A stretch of 64,000 nt of DNA from Hevea brasiliensis (Eukaryota; Streptophyta; Magnoliopsida; Malpighiales; Euphorbiaceae): assembly GCF_030052815.1 (NCBI RefSeq), contig NC_079498.1, positions 81,206,992-81,270,991 of the forward strand. Reading direction: 5' to 3'. How positions within the stretch are numbered: position 1 is the stretch's first letter; the number at the start of each line of letters is the position of its first letter. The translations under genes were made by a program, and so were the position numbers. Under the pieces are notes generated by a model. That model was given only the letters and a program-made list of their open reading frames with translations, was not told where the DNA came from and searched no databases. Below are positions 33,437 to 44,341 of the stretch, one piece after another.

Positions 33437-35543
33437 TGAAGGAACGGAAGCATGAAAAACACAAGTTTATACCATTGAATTCAAAAATTTTCACCTAGGG
33501 TCACATGCATCATGCAAGATTTATTTTTATCTATTTGATTTCAATGATAAACAATATATTAAAACTCTTTTAATATGTTTTTGGATCTGTATTTGCCATT
33601 TAAGATTTTAAAATTAATCAGATTAATTTTAGAACCCTAGATTAAATCAAGAACGATTACACTAACCTCTTGATGCATTGCAGCGTGTCTGCGCCTTTGA
33701 GATTCGTCTTCAGGACACCAGATGTTGTCCCTCTAGCTTGTCCACACCAAGAACACCTATGGCAGCCCTTGAATAGCTTCTAAAGCTTTTTCTATTAATT
33801 AGAAAATCAAGTTCTGCGTTTTAAGAGATTAAAGATGTAAACAGGACACTAGAAACAATTTCTAGTGTTCTTAATTCAAGAGATTGATGGCTAATCTCTT
33901 TGAATTGATAAGAGATGAAGAAGAAGAGATGAAAACCCTCAAAGTGGCGTGACAAAGGTGTGTGGCTGCTGGTTGTGTTTTATTTTTCTCATAACAACAC
34001 TTATATAGCTAGGTTAACACATTAAACCCTTGCCACATGTCACCCTTTGATTAGCTCTAGGTTTAAGTGACACAATCACATTGTGCCAAGTGTCAAACCT
34101 ATATTTAATCTTGATTTTAATCATCTTACATGATTAAAAAACATTTGGCAAGCTTATGTGTAACCCCATGTGTCACCATCTCATGGTGCCACGTGTCACA
34201 CTGCAAAATGACCAAAATGCCCCTGTGTCTTAATTTTGAGTTCTCAACCCAAAATAATTATTTTTCTTCTTCTAATTAATTTATATCAAATATAAATTAA
34301 TTAATTAATCTCTATTAATTAATTTCTCATTAATTAAATTCATATTTAAACACTTTAAATATAAATTTAACTTATATTATACATCCAATAATCTAGATTT
34401 GGTTTCAAGTCATGCTAGGGACTTTGCAATTTAATTGCAAACCAAACCTATTTAATTAATCAATTAAACTCTTTAATTAATTAATTAAATCATATTTAAA
34501 TAGTTGATTACTTGTGTATGTGTGTGACTTACTAGGCTCATCACTAATTGGCAATGAGACATGATATCAACTCTTAATATCATCAGAACTCTTTCTTACC
34601 ATAAATGATTTCTCTAAATCATTTTATGAACCTCATAGATCATGGTTAACACCTAGCATAGTATGCCATGGCCACCCAATTAGTAATAAGGTTTACCTTA
34701 AATGAACCTATAATCATATGTTACCATGCACTAGAATCTCTCTGTTACAAAATCCCAACTCAAGCTAGAGTCATGGTTTATGTCAAACTCCATTTGCTAT
34801 GAATATTATGTTCTCTTTTAATTCCAGTTCTTGATTAAAAAGATTTTCTCATCAGAAACTCTTTTCTGAATAAATCTATCTGTCCTGGCCAGGAACTTGA
34901 AACATCAAGAACAATTAAATGAACATAGGATTTTATCTCTATTTACTTAAAGGAACAGATTCCATCTTGATCAACACCTACCTCCATATATAACTAGTAG
35001 GAGCCAACACATGCCCATATACCCATAAACAGTACAAGTATGAAAGCAGTATCAAACTCAAACTACCTATATACAAGATAACTGTGCTATCTCAGGTCTA
35101 AAGATTATATGCACTGATATGATTTATGACAAAACATTGACAAGAGTAAACTCCATGTGCTTGTCATAAGTGTCACTGTTCGACCTACTTATCATTTATA
35201 AGTGCCTATCATGTTTGTTATATGGCATGAGACTCACCATTCCATCTTATTTATATCTCATATAAATAACTTGGGAACAAACATGAATACAATCTTTCTG
35301 GATAAGTCATGTCCTCATTATGAAGTATCCTCGATTGTGAACCTATTTGTGATACTTCGTGCTAGAAATATTGTCACTTATATTCTTAACAACTTAAGAA
35401 TAATATTTCTAACAAAATATCAATGGACCTTTTCTATTACACATAAATATATTATGTAAACGGAAAAGTGGAAATGCCTTTTATTAATAAAAATATGTAC
35501 AAGATACATACTAAATGATATGCTCTAGGGCATACTACTAACA
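33437..35543 (-). repeat. 3' LTR of copia element III (2107 bp)
   Basis: Same length as solo LTR X and near-identical to 41273-43371. In element sense it starts TGTTAGTAGTATGCC and ends GTTCCTTCA. It carries the GGGGCATTTTGGTCATTT motif at 34207-34223. The 85-aa ORF within is only an LTR passenger. Confidence 0.93.
34207..34223 (-). promoter_or_regulatory. Motif GGGGCATTTTGGTCATTT in copia LTR
   Basis: Same orientation relative to element transcription as in the gypsy LTRs. Also at about 42043-42060 (III, right LTR) and 62237-62254 (X). Confidence 0.45.
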
Positions 35544-35557
35544 ATCTCCCACTAGCA
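35544..35557 (-). other. Polypurine tract of copia element III
   Basis: Element sense GCTAGTGGGAGAT directly before the 3' LTR. The same sequence follows the LTRs at 43372 and 58691. Confidence 0.8.
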
Positions 35558-36182
35558 CTAGAGCCATTCATTACAATATCTTAGACCTATCTTCTCAAGA
35601 TGTCGGTCTAACTGAGTCTGTGACATAGGCTTAGTGAATGGATCAGCTGGATTTTCAGCTGATGTTATTTTCTGCATGGCTACATCGCATCGCCCAACTA
35701 TTTCTCTGATAATGTGGTAGCGCCTTTCTATATGTTTGGATTTCTGGTGAGACCTTGGTTCCTTAGCCTGTATGACTGCTCCATTATTGTCACAGTGTAG
35801 TGGGCTGGCGACTCAATGGAAGGAACTCTCGTAAGTTACATCACGAACTTCTTTATCCAAAAGCGACTTCCTTTGCATCATCCGATGCAACAATATACTC
35901 ACCTCTGTAGTGGAATCTGCAATCGTGCTCTGTTTGGAACTCTTCCAACCGATCGCACCTCCATTACAAATGAACACATATCCAGAGGTAGACTTTCTAT
36001 CGCCGATATCCGATTGGAAATCGTAATCGTGATAACCATCTAATTGCAAGTCTCCACCTCTCTAAATCAAGAATAAATCCTTAGTTCTTCTCAAGTACTT
36101 AAGAATATTCTTGACTATCCATGTTCCAACTCGATTGGATTGATACCGCTAGTCAAACTAACAAAGATATGCGATATCCGGC
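35558..36182 (-). pseudogene. RNase H of copia element III
   Basis: Minus-strand frames show LQLDGY-like and DRKSTSGYVFICNGGAIGWKSS, then SKQSTIADSTTE, the copia RNase H signature. Several indels scramble the part after ADSTTE (normally EYIAASDAAKE), seen in better order in the partial copy at 43372-44161. The upstream PYASAIGSLMY-type segment is also frameshifted. Confidence 0.85.
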
Positions 36183-37698
36183 CTAGTACTCAACATTGCT
36201 TACATTTAACTTCCAATAGCCAAGCATATGGAATCCTAGCATCTTATCTCTTTCTTCAGGTGTCTTTGGAGACATCTCTTTAGAAAGATGGATACCATGT
36301 CTCACTGGTAACAATCCTCTCTTGGAATCAAGCATGTTAAACCTCTTTAACACCTTTTCCAAGTATAGACTTTGGGATAAACCAATTATTCTTTTCGCTC
36401 TATCTCTATAAATGCGAATCCCAAGAATATAGGTTGCCTCCCCTAAGTCTTTCATGGAGAATGTATTTGACAACCATACCTTTATAGTCGTCAACATACC
36501 TGTGTCATTACCCATCAACAGTATGTCATCCACATATAAGACAAGGAAAGTGATAGCACTGTCACTAACCTTCTTATATACACATGGCTCATCCTCATTT
36601 TTGATAAAACCAAAGGATTTAATGGCTTCATCAAAACGGATGTTCCAACTCCTCGAAGCTTGTTTCAACCCATAAATAGATCGCTTTAGCTTGCATACCT
36701 TGGAACCATCTTGGGATTCAAATCCCTTAGGTTGTTCCATGAAAATGTTTTCTTCAATGTATCCATTGAGAAAAGCTGTTTTGACATCCATCTGCCAAAT
36801 CTCATAATCATAGTACGCAGCTATTGCTAATGAAATCCTAATTGATTTAAGCATGGCAACAGGGGAGAAAGTCTCCTCATAGTCAATTCCTTGCCTTATA
36901 GGTCTCTACCTTTCCATCAGAACCAATTTTCTTCTTGAAAACCCATTTGTTCCCTATAGGTACAATACCTTCAAGTGGGTCAACAAGATCCCAAACTTGA
37001 TTCTTATACATGGAATCAATCTCGGATTTCATAGCTTCAATCCATTTTGAAGAGTCTATATCTGATATAGCTTCTTCATAGGTAAGTGGATCATCCCCAT
37101 GATCTACTTCTTCATGAGTAGACAACTCTTGTTCTTCTTCATGAAGAAAACCATATCTCACTGGTGGGTGAGATACCCTGGTTGTTCTACGAGGAACAGC
37201 TGTAGATGTTTCATCAATGGGTATAGGTTGACTAGATGGATCTATATCCATCTGATCTGTTGGTTGGTCAGAATTCTCCAATTCTAACTCTATTTGCCTT
37301 CCTTTGCCTCCTTCTTGAACAAACTGTTGTTCAAGAAATATGGCATCTCTACTTATCACAACCTTTTGTGAAGTAGGTAAATAAAAATAATATCCAAAAC
37401 TATCTTTTGGATATCCAACAAATCGACCTTTTTCTGATCTGGTCTCCAATTTATCAGTGTTCAGCTTTTTAATATAAGCTGGACAACCCCAAATCTTAAC
37501 ATGCTTAAGACTTGGTTTTCTTCCATGCCATATCTCATAAGGTGTGGAAGAAATTGATTTTGATGGAATCCTATTCAGAATATACAAAGCTGATTCTAAT
37601 GCAAATCCGCAAAAGGAGATTGGCATATCAGTATAGCTCATCATACTACGTACCATATCCAATAGGGTACGATTTCTCCTTTCAGATACATCATTCAC
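36183..37698 (-). pseudogene. Integrase end, linker and reverse transcriptase of copia element III
   Basis: From right to left: VSERRNRTLLDMVRSMMS (integrase catalytic Glu region), ILNRIPSKSISSTPYEIW, an acidic linker, WIEAMKSEID (RT start), WVFKKKIGSDGKVETYKAR, a break near 36900, then IWQMDVKTAFLNGYIEENI, SIYGLKQASRSWN and the catalytic LYVDDILLMGND. The break is a deletion between two AAGGCAAG-like direct repeats that removed the LVAKGFR segment still present in element IV; it shifts the frame. The RT active site is intact. Confidence 0.92.
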
Positions 37699-38732
37699 CG
37701 TATGCCCCGAGGAGTCAACCGAGAAACAATGCCATGCTCTCTCAAGTATTCATCAAATTCAGTACTCAAATATTCACCTCCACGATCTGATCGAAGAGCT
37801 TTAATATTCTTTCCTATTTGATTTTCTACTTCAGATTTAAATTCTTTGAACTTTTCAAAAGATTCATGTTTGTATTTCATCAAATACAAATACCCAAACC
37901 TTGATTTATCATCAGTAGAGGTAATAAAATAATGAAAACCCCCTCTAGCCATTTCTTTAAATGGACCACATACATCACTATGTATTAGCTCCAAAATATT
38001 TTCAGCTCTTAACCCTTGTCCAACAAAGGGTGATCTAGTCATTTTACCCTGAAGGCAAGATTCACAAGTTGGAGTAGGCTCAGAGCCCAATGAGGATAGA
38101 ATCCCCATTTTCTCCAGTTTTGCAATCCTATCTTCTGCAACATGACATAACCTTAAGTGCCAAATATATTTTGAACTTGAGTTGGTTTTCACCATGGCAT
38201 TGCATTCTTTTAGATCACTTGCATTCAATTTGTGTTTATTATTATTATCCAAATAATAAAGACCATCATTCATATAACCCGAACCAACATATTTATTTCC
38301 AAAATAAATATTGCAAACATCATCAGTGAACTGAAATTCATAGCCATTTCTAGTCAAACTAGAGATAGAAATGATGTTCTTAAAAGCATCAGGTACATAT
38401 AAAATATTATCCAAACACAAAACATGTCCAAACATGTAAAAAGATTTAGATCTTATAGCTAAAGCTTCAACAGTTGAGCCATTGCCAATCCGGACTCTAA
38501 TATCTTGAGAACGCAAGCTGCTACTATTTGCTAGTTCCTGCATATCATTAGAAATGTGAGAACTGGCACCAGTATCTAAAACCCAAGTCAGTAGATGAAC
38601 TATGAGTATCATCGAATCTAAATAACAAGATATGGACATACCTTCCGAAGGTGTATCCTTCTTGTCCTTCAGAGAAGCAAGATACTCAGGCGCTTCTTTT
38701 CCGTTGCCCATCCTTTTGGCAAGTGGAAACAC
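37695..38732 (-). pseudogene. Protease and integrase N-terminal/core of copia element III
   Basis: 345 codons. Around residues 50-60 is the protease site WVLDTGASSHI, with an intact DTGA. Around 190-230 is the integrase zinc region (IWHLRLCHVAEDRI, then TCESCLQGK). The catalytic core starts at LIHSDVCGPF, and the second Asp is in LRSDRGGEY. The frame stops at LTPRGIR, where element IV keeps the longer TPPGTPQLNGV, so a small deletion/frameshift separates the third catalytic residue. Confidence 0.92.
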
Positions 38733-39480
38733 TTTCCTTTGCCTCCATCGCCTTTAGTCTTCCTTTTCTGCTTAGCTATTTTCTTGAAGGACCAGGAACT
38801 GAGGTTTCTTTTTCCTATTGCCCTTCTTCTTGTTGGACTTTCCAAATAAGAAGATGCAACCAAAGCTACCTCTTTTCCTTTATTGCCCGGCATATTCTTT
38901 TGGGCAATAACCAGATGTTGAGTAAACCAGCCTAAGGTGCATTCTGTTTAGTCATGTGAAAATTTGTCACAAAATTCCCAAAAGACTCGTGGAAGGGATC
39001 AAGGATCAAATCCGTCTGTAGTTGGAAATCCATGTTGAAGTCAAGATGTTCCAACCGCTCAATCACCGAATCATCTTGTGGACATGATCCCCAACATTCG
39101 TCCCTCAGACATCCTCATACGGAATAGCCGTCTAGATATCTCATACCTAGCATTCCCTTTGTGCTCACCATACAACTCTTGTAGGTGAAGGAGGATCTCA
39201 CTCGCACTGCATGTTCTCATGTTGCTTCAGAACTCATTACTCATGGAAGCAAGCATGTAACACTTAGCTCTCATATCATGCTCCTTCCACTTGTCCAAAG
39301 TTTCATGTTCCTCTTGTGTGGCCTCTGGAGGTAAGGGACTAGGAACATTTGAATCTAGAACATATCCTATATGTTCAAGGTTCAAGACAAGTTTCAAATT
39401 TCTTAGCCAATCAGACAGATTAGGTCCTGTCAACCTGTTGTGATCAAGTATGCTTGCAAGGATATTGGATGGTGGTGGTT
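38733..39480 (-). pseudogene. gag of copia element III
   Basis: Minus-strand pieces: LTGPNLSDWLRNLKLVLN, a capsid start typical of copia gag, KWKEHDMRAKCYMLASM, LLHLQELYGEH and NARYEISRRLF. There are stops and frameshifts between them. The zinc knuckle position near 38740 reads CFHLPKGW or CFPLAKRM in two frames, so the CCHC motif is destroyed by an indel. Confidence 0.78.
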
Positions 39481-39695
39481 GTTTTGTGCTTATTTTTATC
39501 AGAAAATTAACTGCAGAAAATAACCAGATTAATTAGTAAATGTATCATGTAATTAACCAAAATGATTATGGTCTTTTAATCAAATTGGTCCTCCCACTAA
39601 CTTAGCGAATCCTACACTTCCAAAGTAGAAAACGGAAATCCTAGTTGGATGGATTTCTAGTGGGTGATTGAATTCTTATAATTCTATTGATCATC

Positions 39696-39910
39696 CTCAG
39701 GTACATCCATTATTGGAATTACAATAAACTATAAGTGAGCAACTCCTTGCCCATCACATCTCATGTGAGGTTCAATCCTTTACCTAGCCCCTAATGCTCA
39801 AAATCTCAGGTACATCCATTATTGACTTATCTTGCATTAGTTAAGTTGATCCCATTGAGCCAGTAATTATGCAAATAATTTTAATGTCCTCAGGTACATC
39901 CAATATTGGC
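39696..39910 (-). repeat. Three dispersed copies of CTCAGGTACATCCATTATTG
   Basis: Copies start at 39696, 39805 and 39889 on the plus strand, spaced 109 and 84 bp. The third has AATATTG. The sequence between them is unrelated. Confidence 0.7.
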
Positions 39911-40667
39911 CACTAAACCATTTACATATTTACAACATCTCATGCTTAACAATTATTCTTAAGAAAATCTCTTAAATTAATTGCATCTTATGCAACTATT
40001 TAAAATTTCTTAAAATAATTGCCCCAATGGAGGGCCTATGTTATAATTACTTTAATTATAGCATTTCCAACTTAATCATTTGTTTGGAAGATTTTATGGT
40101 CTTTCTAATTACTATTAAGGTCTCACTTTGCACATTATCCATTTAGCATGCATATATCATATAATTGCATACATTCCCATACATCTCATGCATTCATGGA
40201 TAAGCAGTAAATATGGTATGATCATGGACTTTCTAAGGGATTCAATTCTGAGCCACCAAGAATTGAATCAGGGCATTCCTAGGTGCATTTCATTCATTCA
40301 TTCATTTTACAAGAGTTGCTGAAGGGGTACATAATCAACACTTGATCTTGAATTCCTCCCACTGGTCCCACCAATGCTCTTGACCTCCTTGAACTTCTTG
40401 CAATCCAATATTACATAGTAATCCTTAGCATACCAAGGCGAATTTACAAGAACTTAAATAAATGAAATTACAACCCAAAAATTATTACAAACTTAATAAT
40501 ACATGCCCAAAATAAATTAATTAATTTACATTCCCAAAGAAACATAAAAGAAATAAATCCAATCACATTGGTCTTTTATAGTCCATGATCATCCATCATG
40601 CATATCACTATTTAACAATTAAATAAAACATACATACTTAAAGTAAATTGAATATCTCATATTCAAC

Positions 40668-41012
40668 TTAAAAATTCAGATTTGAATATGATTCAAATAA
40701 ATTTAAAAATTCAGATTTGAATCTCATTCAAATAAATTTAAAAATTCATATTTGAATCACATTCAAACAACTTTAAAAATTCAGATTTGAATCACATTCA
40801 AACATTTTTTAAAAAATCAGATTTGAATCACATTCAAATTTTTTTAAAAAAATCAGATCTGAATTTTATTCAATCAATTTTAAAAAATCAGATTTAAATA
40901 TGATTCAAACAACTTTAAAAATTCAGATTTGAATCACATTCAAACAACTTTTAAAATTCAGATTTGAATCACATTCAAACAATTTTTAAAATTCTGATTT
41001 GAATCATAATTT
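40668..41012 (-). repeat. Tandem repeat, about 35-bp unit, about 10 copies, each with a TTTGAAT/ATTCAAA stem
   Basis: The common unit is AAATTCAGATTTGAATCAC followed by ATTCAAACAACTTTAAA. TTTGAAT and ATTCAAA are perfect complements around a 3-nt loop. Most variants keep the pairing. It lies in the leader between PBS and gag. Confidence 0.82.
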
Positions 41013-41258
41013 AATTGTGTGATAAAAATTCTAATTAAACAATTTAATTAGACATAAAATGGATCTTAGATAATACAACAATTGCACATTCACCATCCAT
41101 TTACCTTTGCACACCATTGTGATGCATCAACCATGCACACCATGGTGTTCATCATTTGTGCCGCCACCTTGACTTTGCAACCAGCAATAAACTTTTGATC
41201 TCATGATCAAACACACAATTAAATCATATAAACATCAATCTAAATGGCAAATATAGTG

Positions 41259-41270
41259 GCTCTGATACCA
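41259..41270 (-). other. Primer binding site, initiator tRNA-Met type (copia III)
   Basis: GCTCTGATACCA on plus, 2 nt from the LTR end at 41273. Confidence 0.92.
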
Positions 41271-41272
41271 AT

Positions 41273-43371
41273 TGAAGGAACGGAAGCGTGAAAAACACAA
41301 GTTTATACCATTGAATTCAAAAATTTTCACCTAGGGTCACATGCATCATGCAAGATTTATTTTTATCTATTTGATTTCAATGATAAACAACATATTAAAA
41401 CTCTTTTAATATGTTTTTGGATCTGTATTTGCCATTTAAGATTTTAAAATTAATCAGATTAATTTTAGAACCCTAGATTAAATCAAGAACGATTACACTA
41501 ACCTCTTGATGCACTGCAGCGTGTATGCGCCTTTGAGATTCGTCTTCAGGACACCAGATGTTATCCCTCTAGCTTGTCCACACCAAGAACACCTATGGCA
41601 GCCCTTGAATAGCTTCTAAAGCTTTTTCTATTAATTAGAAAATCAAGTTCTGCCTTTTAAGAGATTAAAGATGTAAACAGGACACTAGAAACAATTTCTA
41701 GTGTTCTTAATTCAAGAGATTGATGGCTAATCTCTTTGAATTGATAAGAGATGAAGAAGAAGAGATGAAAACCCTCAAAGTGGCGTGACAAAGGTGTGTG
41801 GCTGCTGGTTGTGTTTTATTTTTCTCATAACAACACTTATATAGCTAGGTTAACACATTAAACCCTTGCCACATGTCACCCTTTGATTAGCTCTAGGTTT
41901 AAGTGACCCAATCACATTGTGCCAAGTGTCAAACTTATATTTAATCTTGATTTTAATCATCTTACATGATTAAAAAACATTTGGCAAGCTTATGTGTAAC
42001 CCCATGTGTCACCATCTCATGGTGCCACGTGTCACACTGCAAAATGACCAAAATGCCCCTGTGTCTTAATTTTGAGTTCTCAACCCAAAATAATTATTTT
42101 TCTTCTTCTAATTAATTTATATCAAATATAAATTAATTAATTAATCTCTATTAATTAATTTCTCATTAATTAAATTCATATTTAAACACTTTAAATATAA
42201 ATTTAACTTATATTATACATCCAATAATCTAGATTTGGTTTCAAGTCATGCTAGGGACTTTGCAATTTAATTGCAAACCAAACCTATTTAATTAATCAAT
42301 TAAACTCTTTAATTAATTAATTAAATCATATTTAAATAGGTGATTACTTGTGTATGTGTGTGACTTACTAGGCTCATCACTAATTGGCAATGAGACATGA
42401 TATCAACTCTTAATATCATCAGAACTCTTTCTTACCATAAATGATTTCTCTAAATCATTTTATGAATCTCATAGATCATGGTTAACACCTAGCATAGTAT
42501 GCCATGGCCACCCAATTAGTAATAAGGTTTACCTTAAATGAACCTATAATCATATGTTACCATGCACTAGAATCTCTCTGTTACAAAATCCCAACTCAAG
42601 CCGAGTCATGGTTTATGTCAAACTCCATTTGCTATGAATATTATGTTCTCTTTTAATTCCAGTTCTTGATTAAAAGATTTTCTCATCGAAACTCTTTTAC
42701 GAATAAATCTATCTGTCTGCCAGAACTTGAAACATCAAGAACAATTAAATGAACATAGGATTTTATCTTTATTTACTTAGAGGAACAGATTCCATCTTGA
42801 TCAACACCTACCTCCATATATAACTAGTAGGAGCCAACACATGCCCATATACCCATACACAGTACAAGTATGAAAGCAGTATCAAACTCAAACTACCTAT
42901 ATACAAGATAACTGTGCTATCTCAGGTCTAAAGATTATATGCACTGATATGATTTATGACAAAACATTAACAAGAGTAAACTCCATGTGCTTGTCATAAG
43001 TGTCACTGGTTCGGCCTACTTATCATTTATAAGTGCCTATCATGTTTGTTATATGGCATGAGACTCACCATTCCATCTTATTTATATCTCATATAAATAA
43101 CTTGGGAACAAACATGAATACAATCTTTCTGGATAAGTCATGTCCTCATTATGAAGTATCCTCGATTGTGAACTTATTTGTGATACTTCGTGCTAGAAAT
43201 ATTGTCACTCATATTCTTAACAACTTAAGAATAATATTTCTAACAAAATATCAATGGACCTTTTCTATTACACATAAATATATTATGTAAACGGAAAAGT
43301 GGAAATGTCTTTTATTAATAAAAATATGTACAAGATACATACTAAATGAGCTCTAGGGCATACTACTAACA
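41273..43371 (-). repeat. 5' LTR of copia element III (shared middle LTR, 2099 bp)
   Basis: Near-identical to 33437-35543, with a 3-bp deletion near the ATGATATGC stretch and a few small indels. It is followed on the right by another PPT and RNase H instead of host DNA. Confidence 0.93.
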
Positions 43372-44161
43372 ATCTCCCACTAGCACTAGAGCCATTCATT
43401 ACAATATCTTAGACCTATCTTCTCAAGATGTCGGTCTAACTGAGTCTGTGACATAGGCTTAGTGAATGGATCAGCTGGATTTTCAGCTGATGCTATTTTC
43501 TGCATGGCTACATCGCCTCGCCCAACTATTTCTCTGATAATGTGGTAGCGCCTTTCTATATGTTTGGATTTCTGGTGAGACCTTGGTTCCTTAGCTCAGA
43601 TGATCGCTCCATTATTGTCACAGGTAGTGGAACCGCCGACTCAATGGAAGGAACTACTGTAAGTTCTGTCACAATCTTCTTTATCCAAATACTTTCCTTT
43701 GCAAAGATCTCGATGCAAAGAATATACTCAGCCTCTGTAGTGGAATCTGCAGTCGTGCTCTGTTTGGAACTCTTCCAACTGACTGCACCTCCATTACAAA
43801 TGAACACATATCCAGATGTAGACTTTCTATCGTCGATATCTGATTGGAAATCAGAATCAGTATAACCATCTAATTGCAAGTCTCCACCTCCATAAATCAA
43901 GAATAAATCCTTAGTTCTTCTCAAGTACTTAAGAATATTCTTGACAGCTATCCAGTGTTCCAAACCTGGATTGGATTGATACTTGCTAGTCAAACTAACA
44001 GCATATGCGATATCCGGCCTAGTACTCAACATTGCATACATTAAACTTCCAATAGCCGAAGCATATGGAATCCTGGCCATCTTATCTCTTTCTTCAGGTG
44101 TCTTTGGAGACATCTCTTTAGAAAGATGGATACCATGTCTCACTGGTAACAATCCTCTCTT
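43372..44161 (-). pseudogene. Second copia internal fragment: RT end and RNase H
   Basis: Minus-strand frame: RGLLPVRHGIHLSKEMSPK, PYASAIGSLMYAMLSTRPDI, LQLDGYTDSDFQSDIDDRKS and SKQSTTADSTTEAEY, then a small scramble (an AAAGATCTCGATGCAAAG duplication) and the PPT. It is better preserved than the copy at 35558-36182. It joins directly to an LTR start at 44162 through TAGAAAT. Confidence 0.92.
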
Positions 44162-44341
44162 AGAAATATTGTCACTCATATTCTTAACAACTTAAGAATA
44201 ATATTTCTAACAAAATATCAATGGACCTTTTCTCTTACACATAAATATATTATGTAAACGGAAAAGTGGAAATGCCTTTTATTAATAAAAATATGTACAA
44301 GATACATATTAAATGATATGCTCTAGGGCTTACTACTAACA
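44162..44341 (-). repeat. Truncated outer LTR (first 180 bp) of copia element III
   Basis: It matches 43191-43371. It gives the right-hand terminal CTACTAACA next to the duplication CTTAC. Confidence 0.9.

Larger units (their letters stand above)
39481..41258 (-). other. Long 5' leader of copia element III, non-coding
   Basis: About 1.8 kb between PBS and gag without a coding frame. It contains three copies of CTCAGGTACATCCA(T/A)TATTG (about 39696, 39805, 39889) and, nearer the PBS, a tenfold hairpin-forming tandem repeat (40668-41012). Confidence 0.75.
33437..44341 (-). mobile_element. Element III: Ty1/copia with three LTR copies, nested in element II 5' LTR
   Basis: Edges are TGAAGGAACGG and CTACTAACA, with the duplication CTTAC at 33432-33436 and 44342-44346. 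From right to left on the minus strand: the first 180 bp of an LTR (44341-44162), an internal 3' fragment (44161-43372), a full LTR (43371-41273), PBS, leader, gag, pol (41272-35544), and a full LTR (35543-33437). This is a tandem two-unit structure sharing one LTR, whose outer unit is mostly deleted. One duplication surrounds it all. Confidence 0.9.

Noticed and set aside
35202..35459. 85-aa ORF repeated at 43033-43290 and 63230-63487
   Set aside because: It lies inside copia LTRs on the strand opposite to the element. It is kept only because the LTR copies are young.
43372..44161. Possible separate copia insertion
   Set aside because: It has no target duplication of its own; the single CTTAC pair surrounds the whole III complex.
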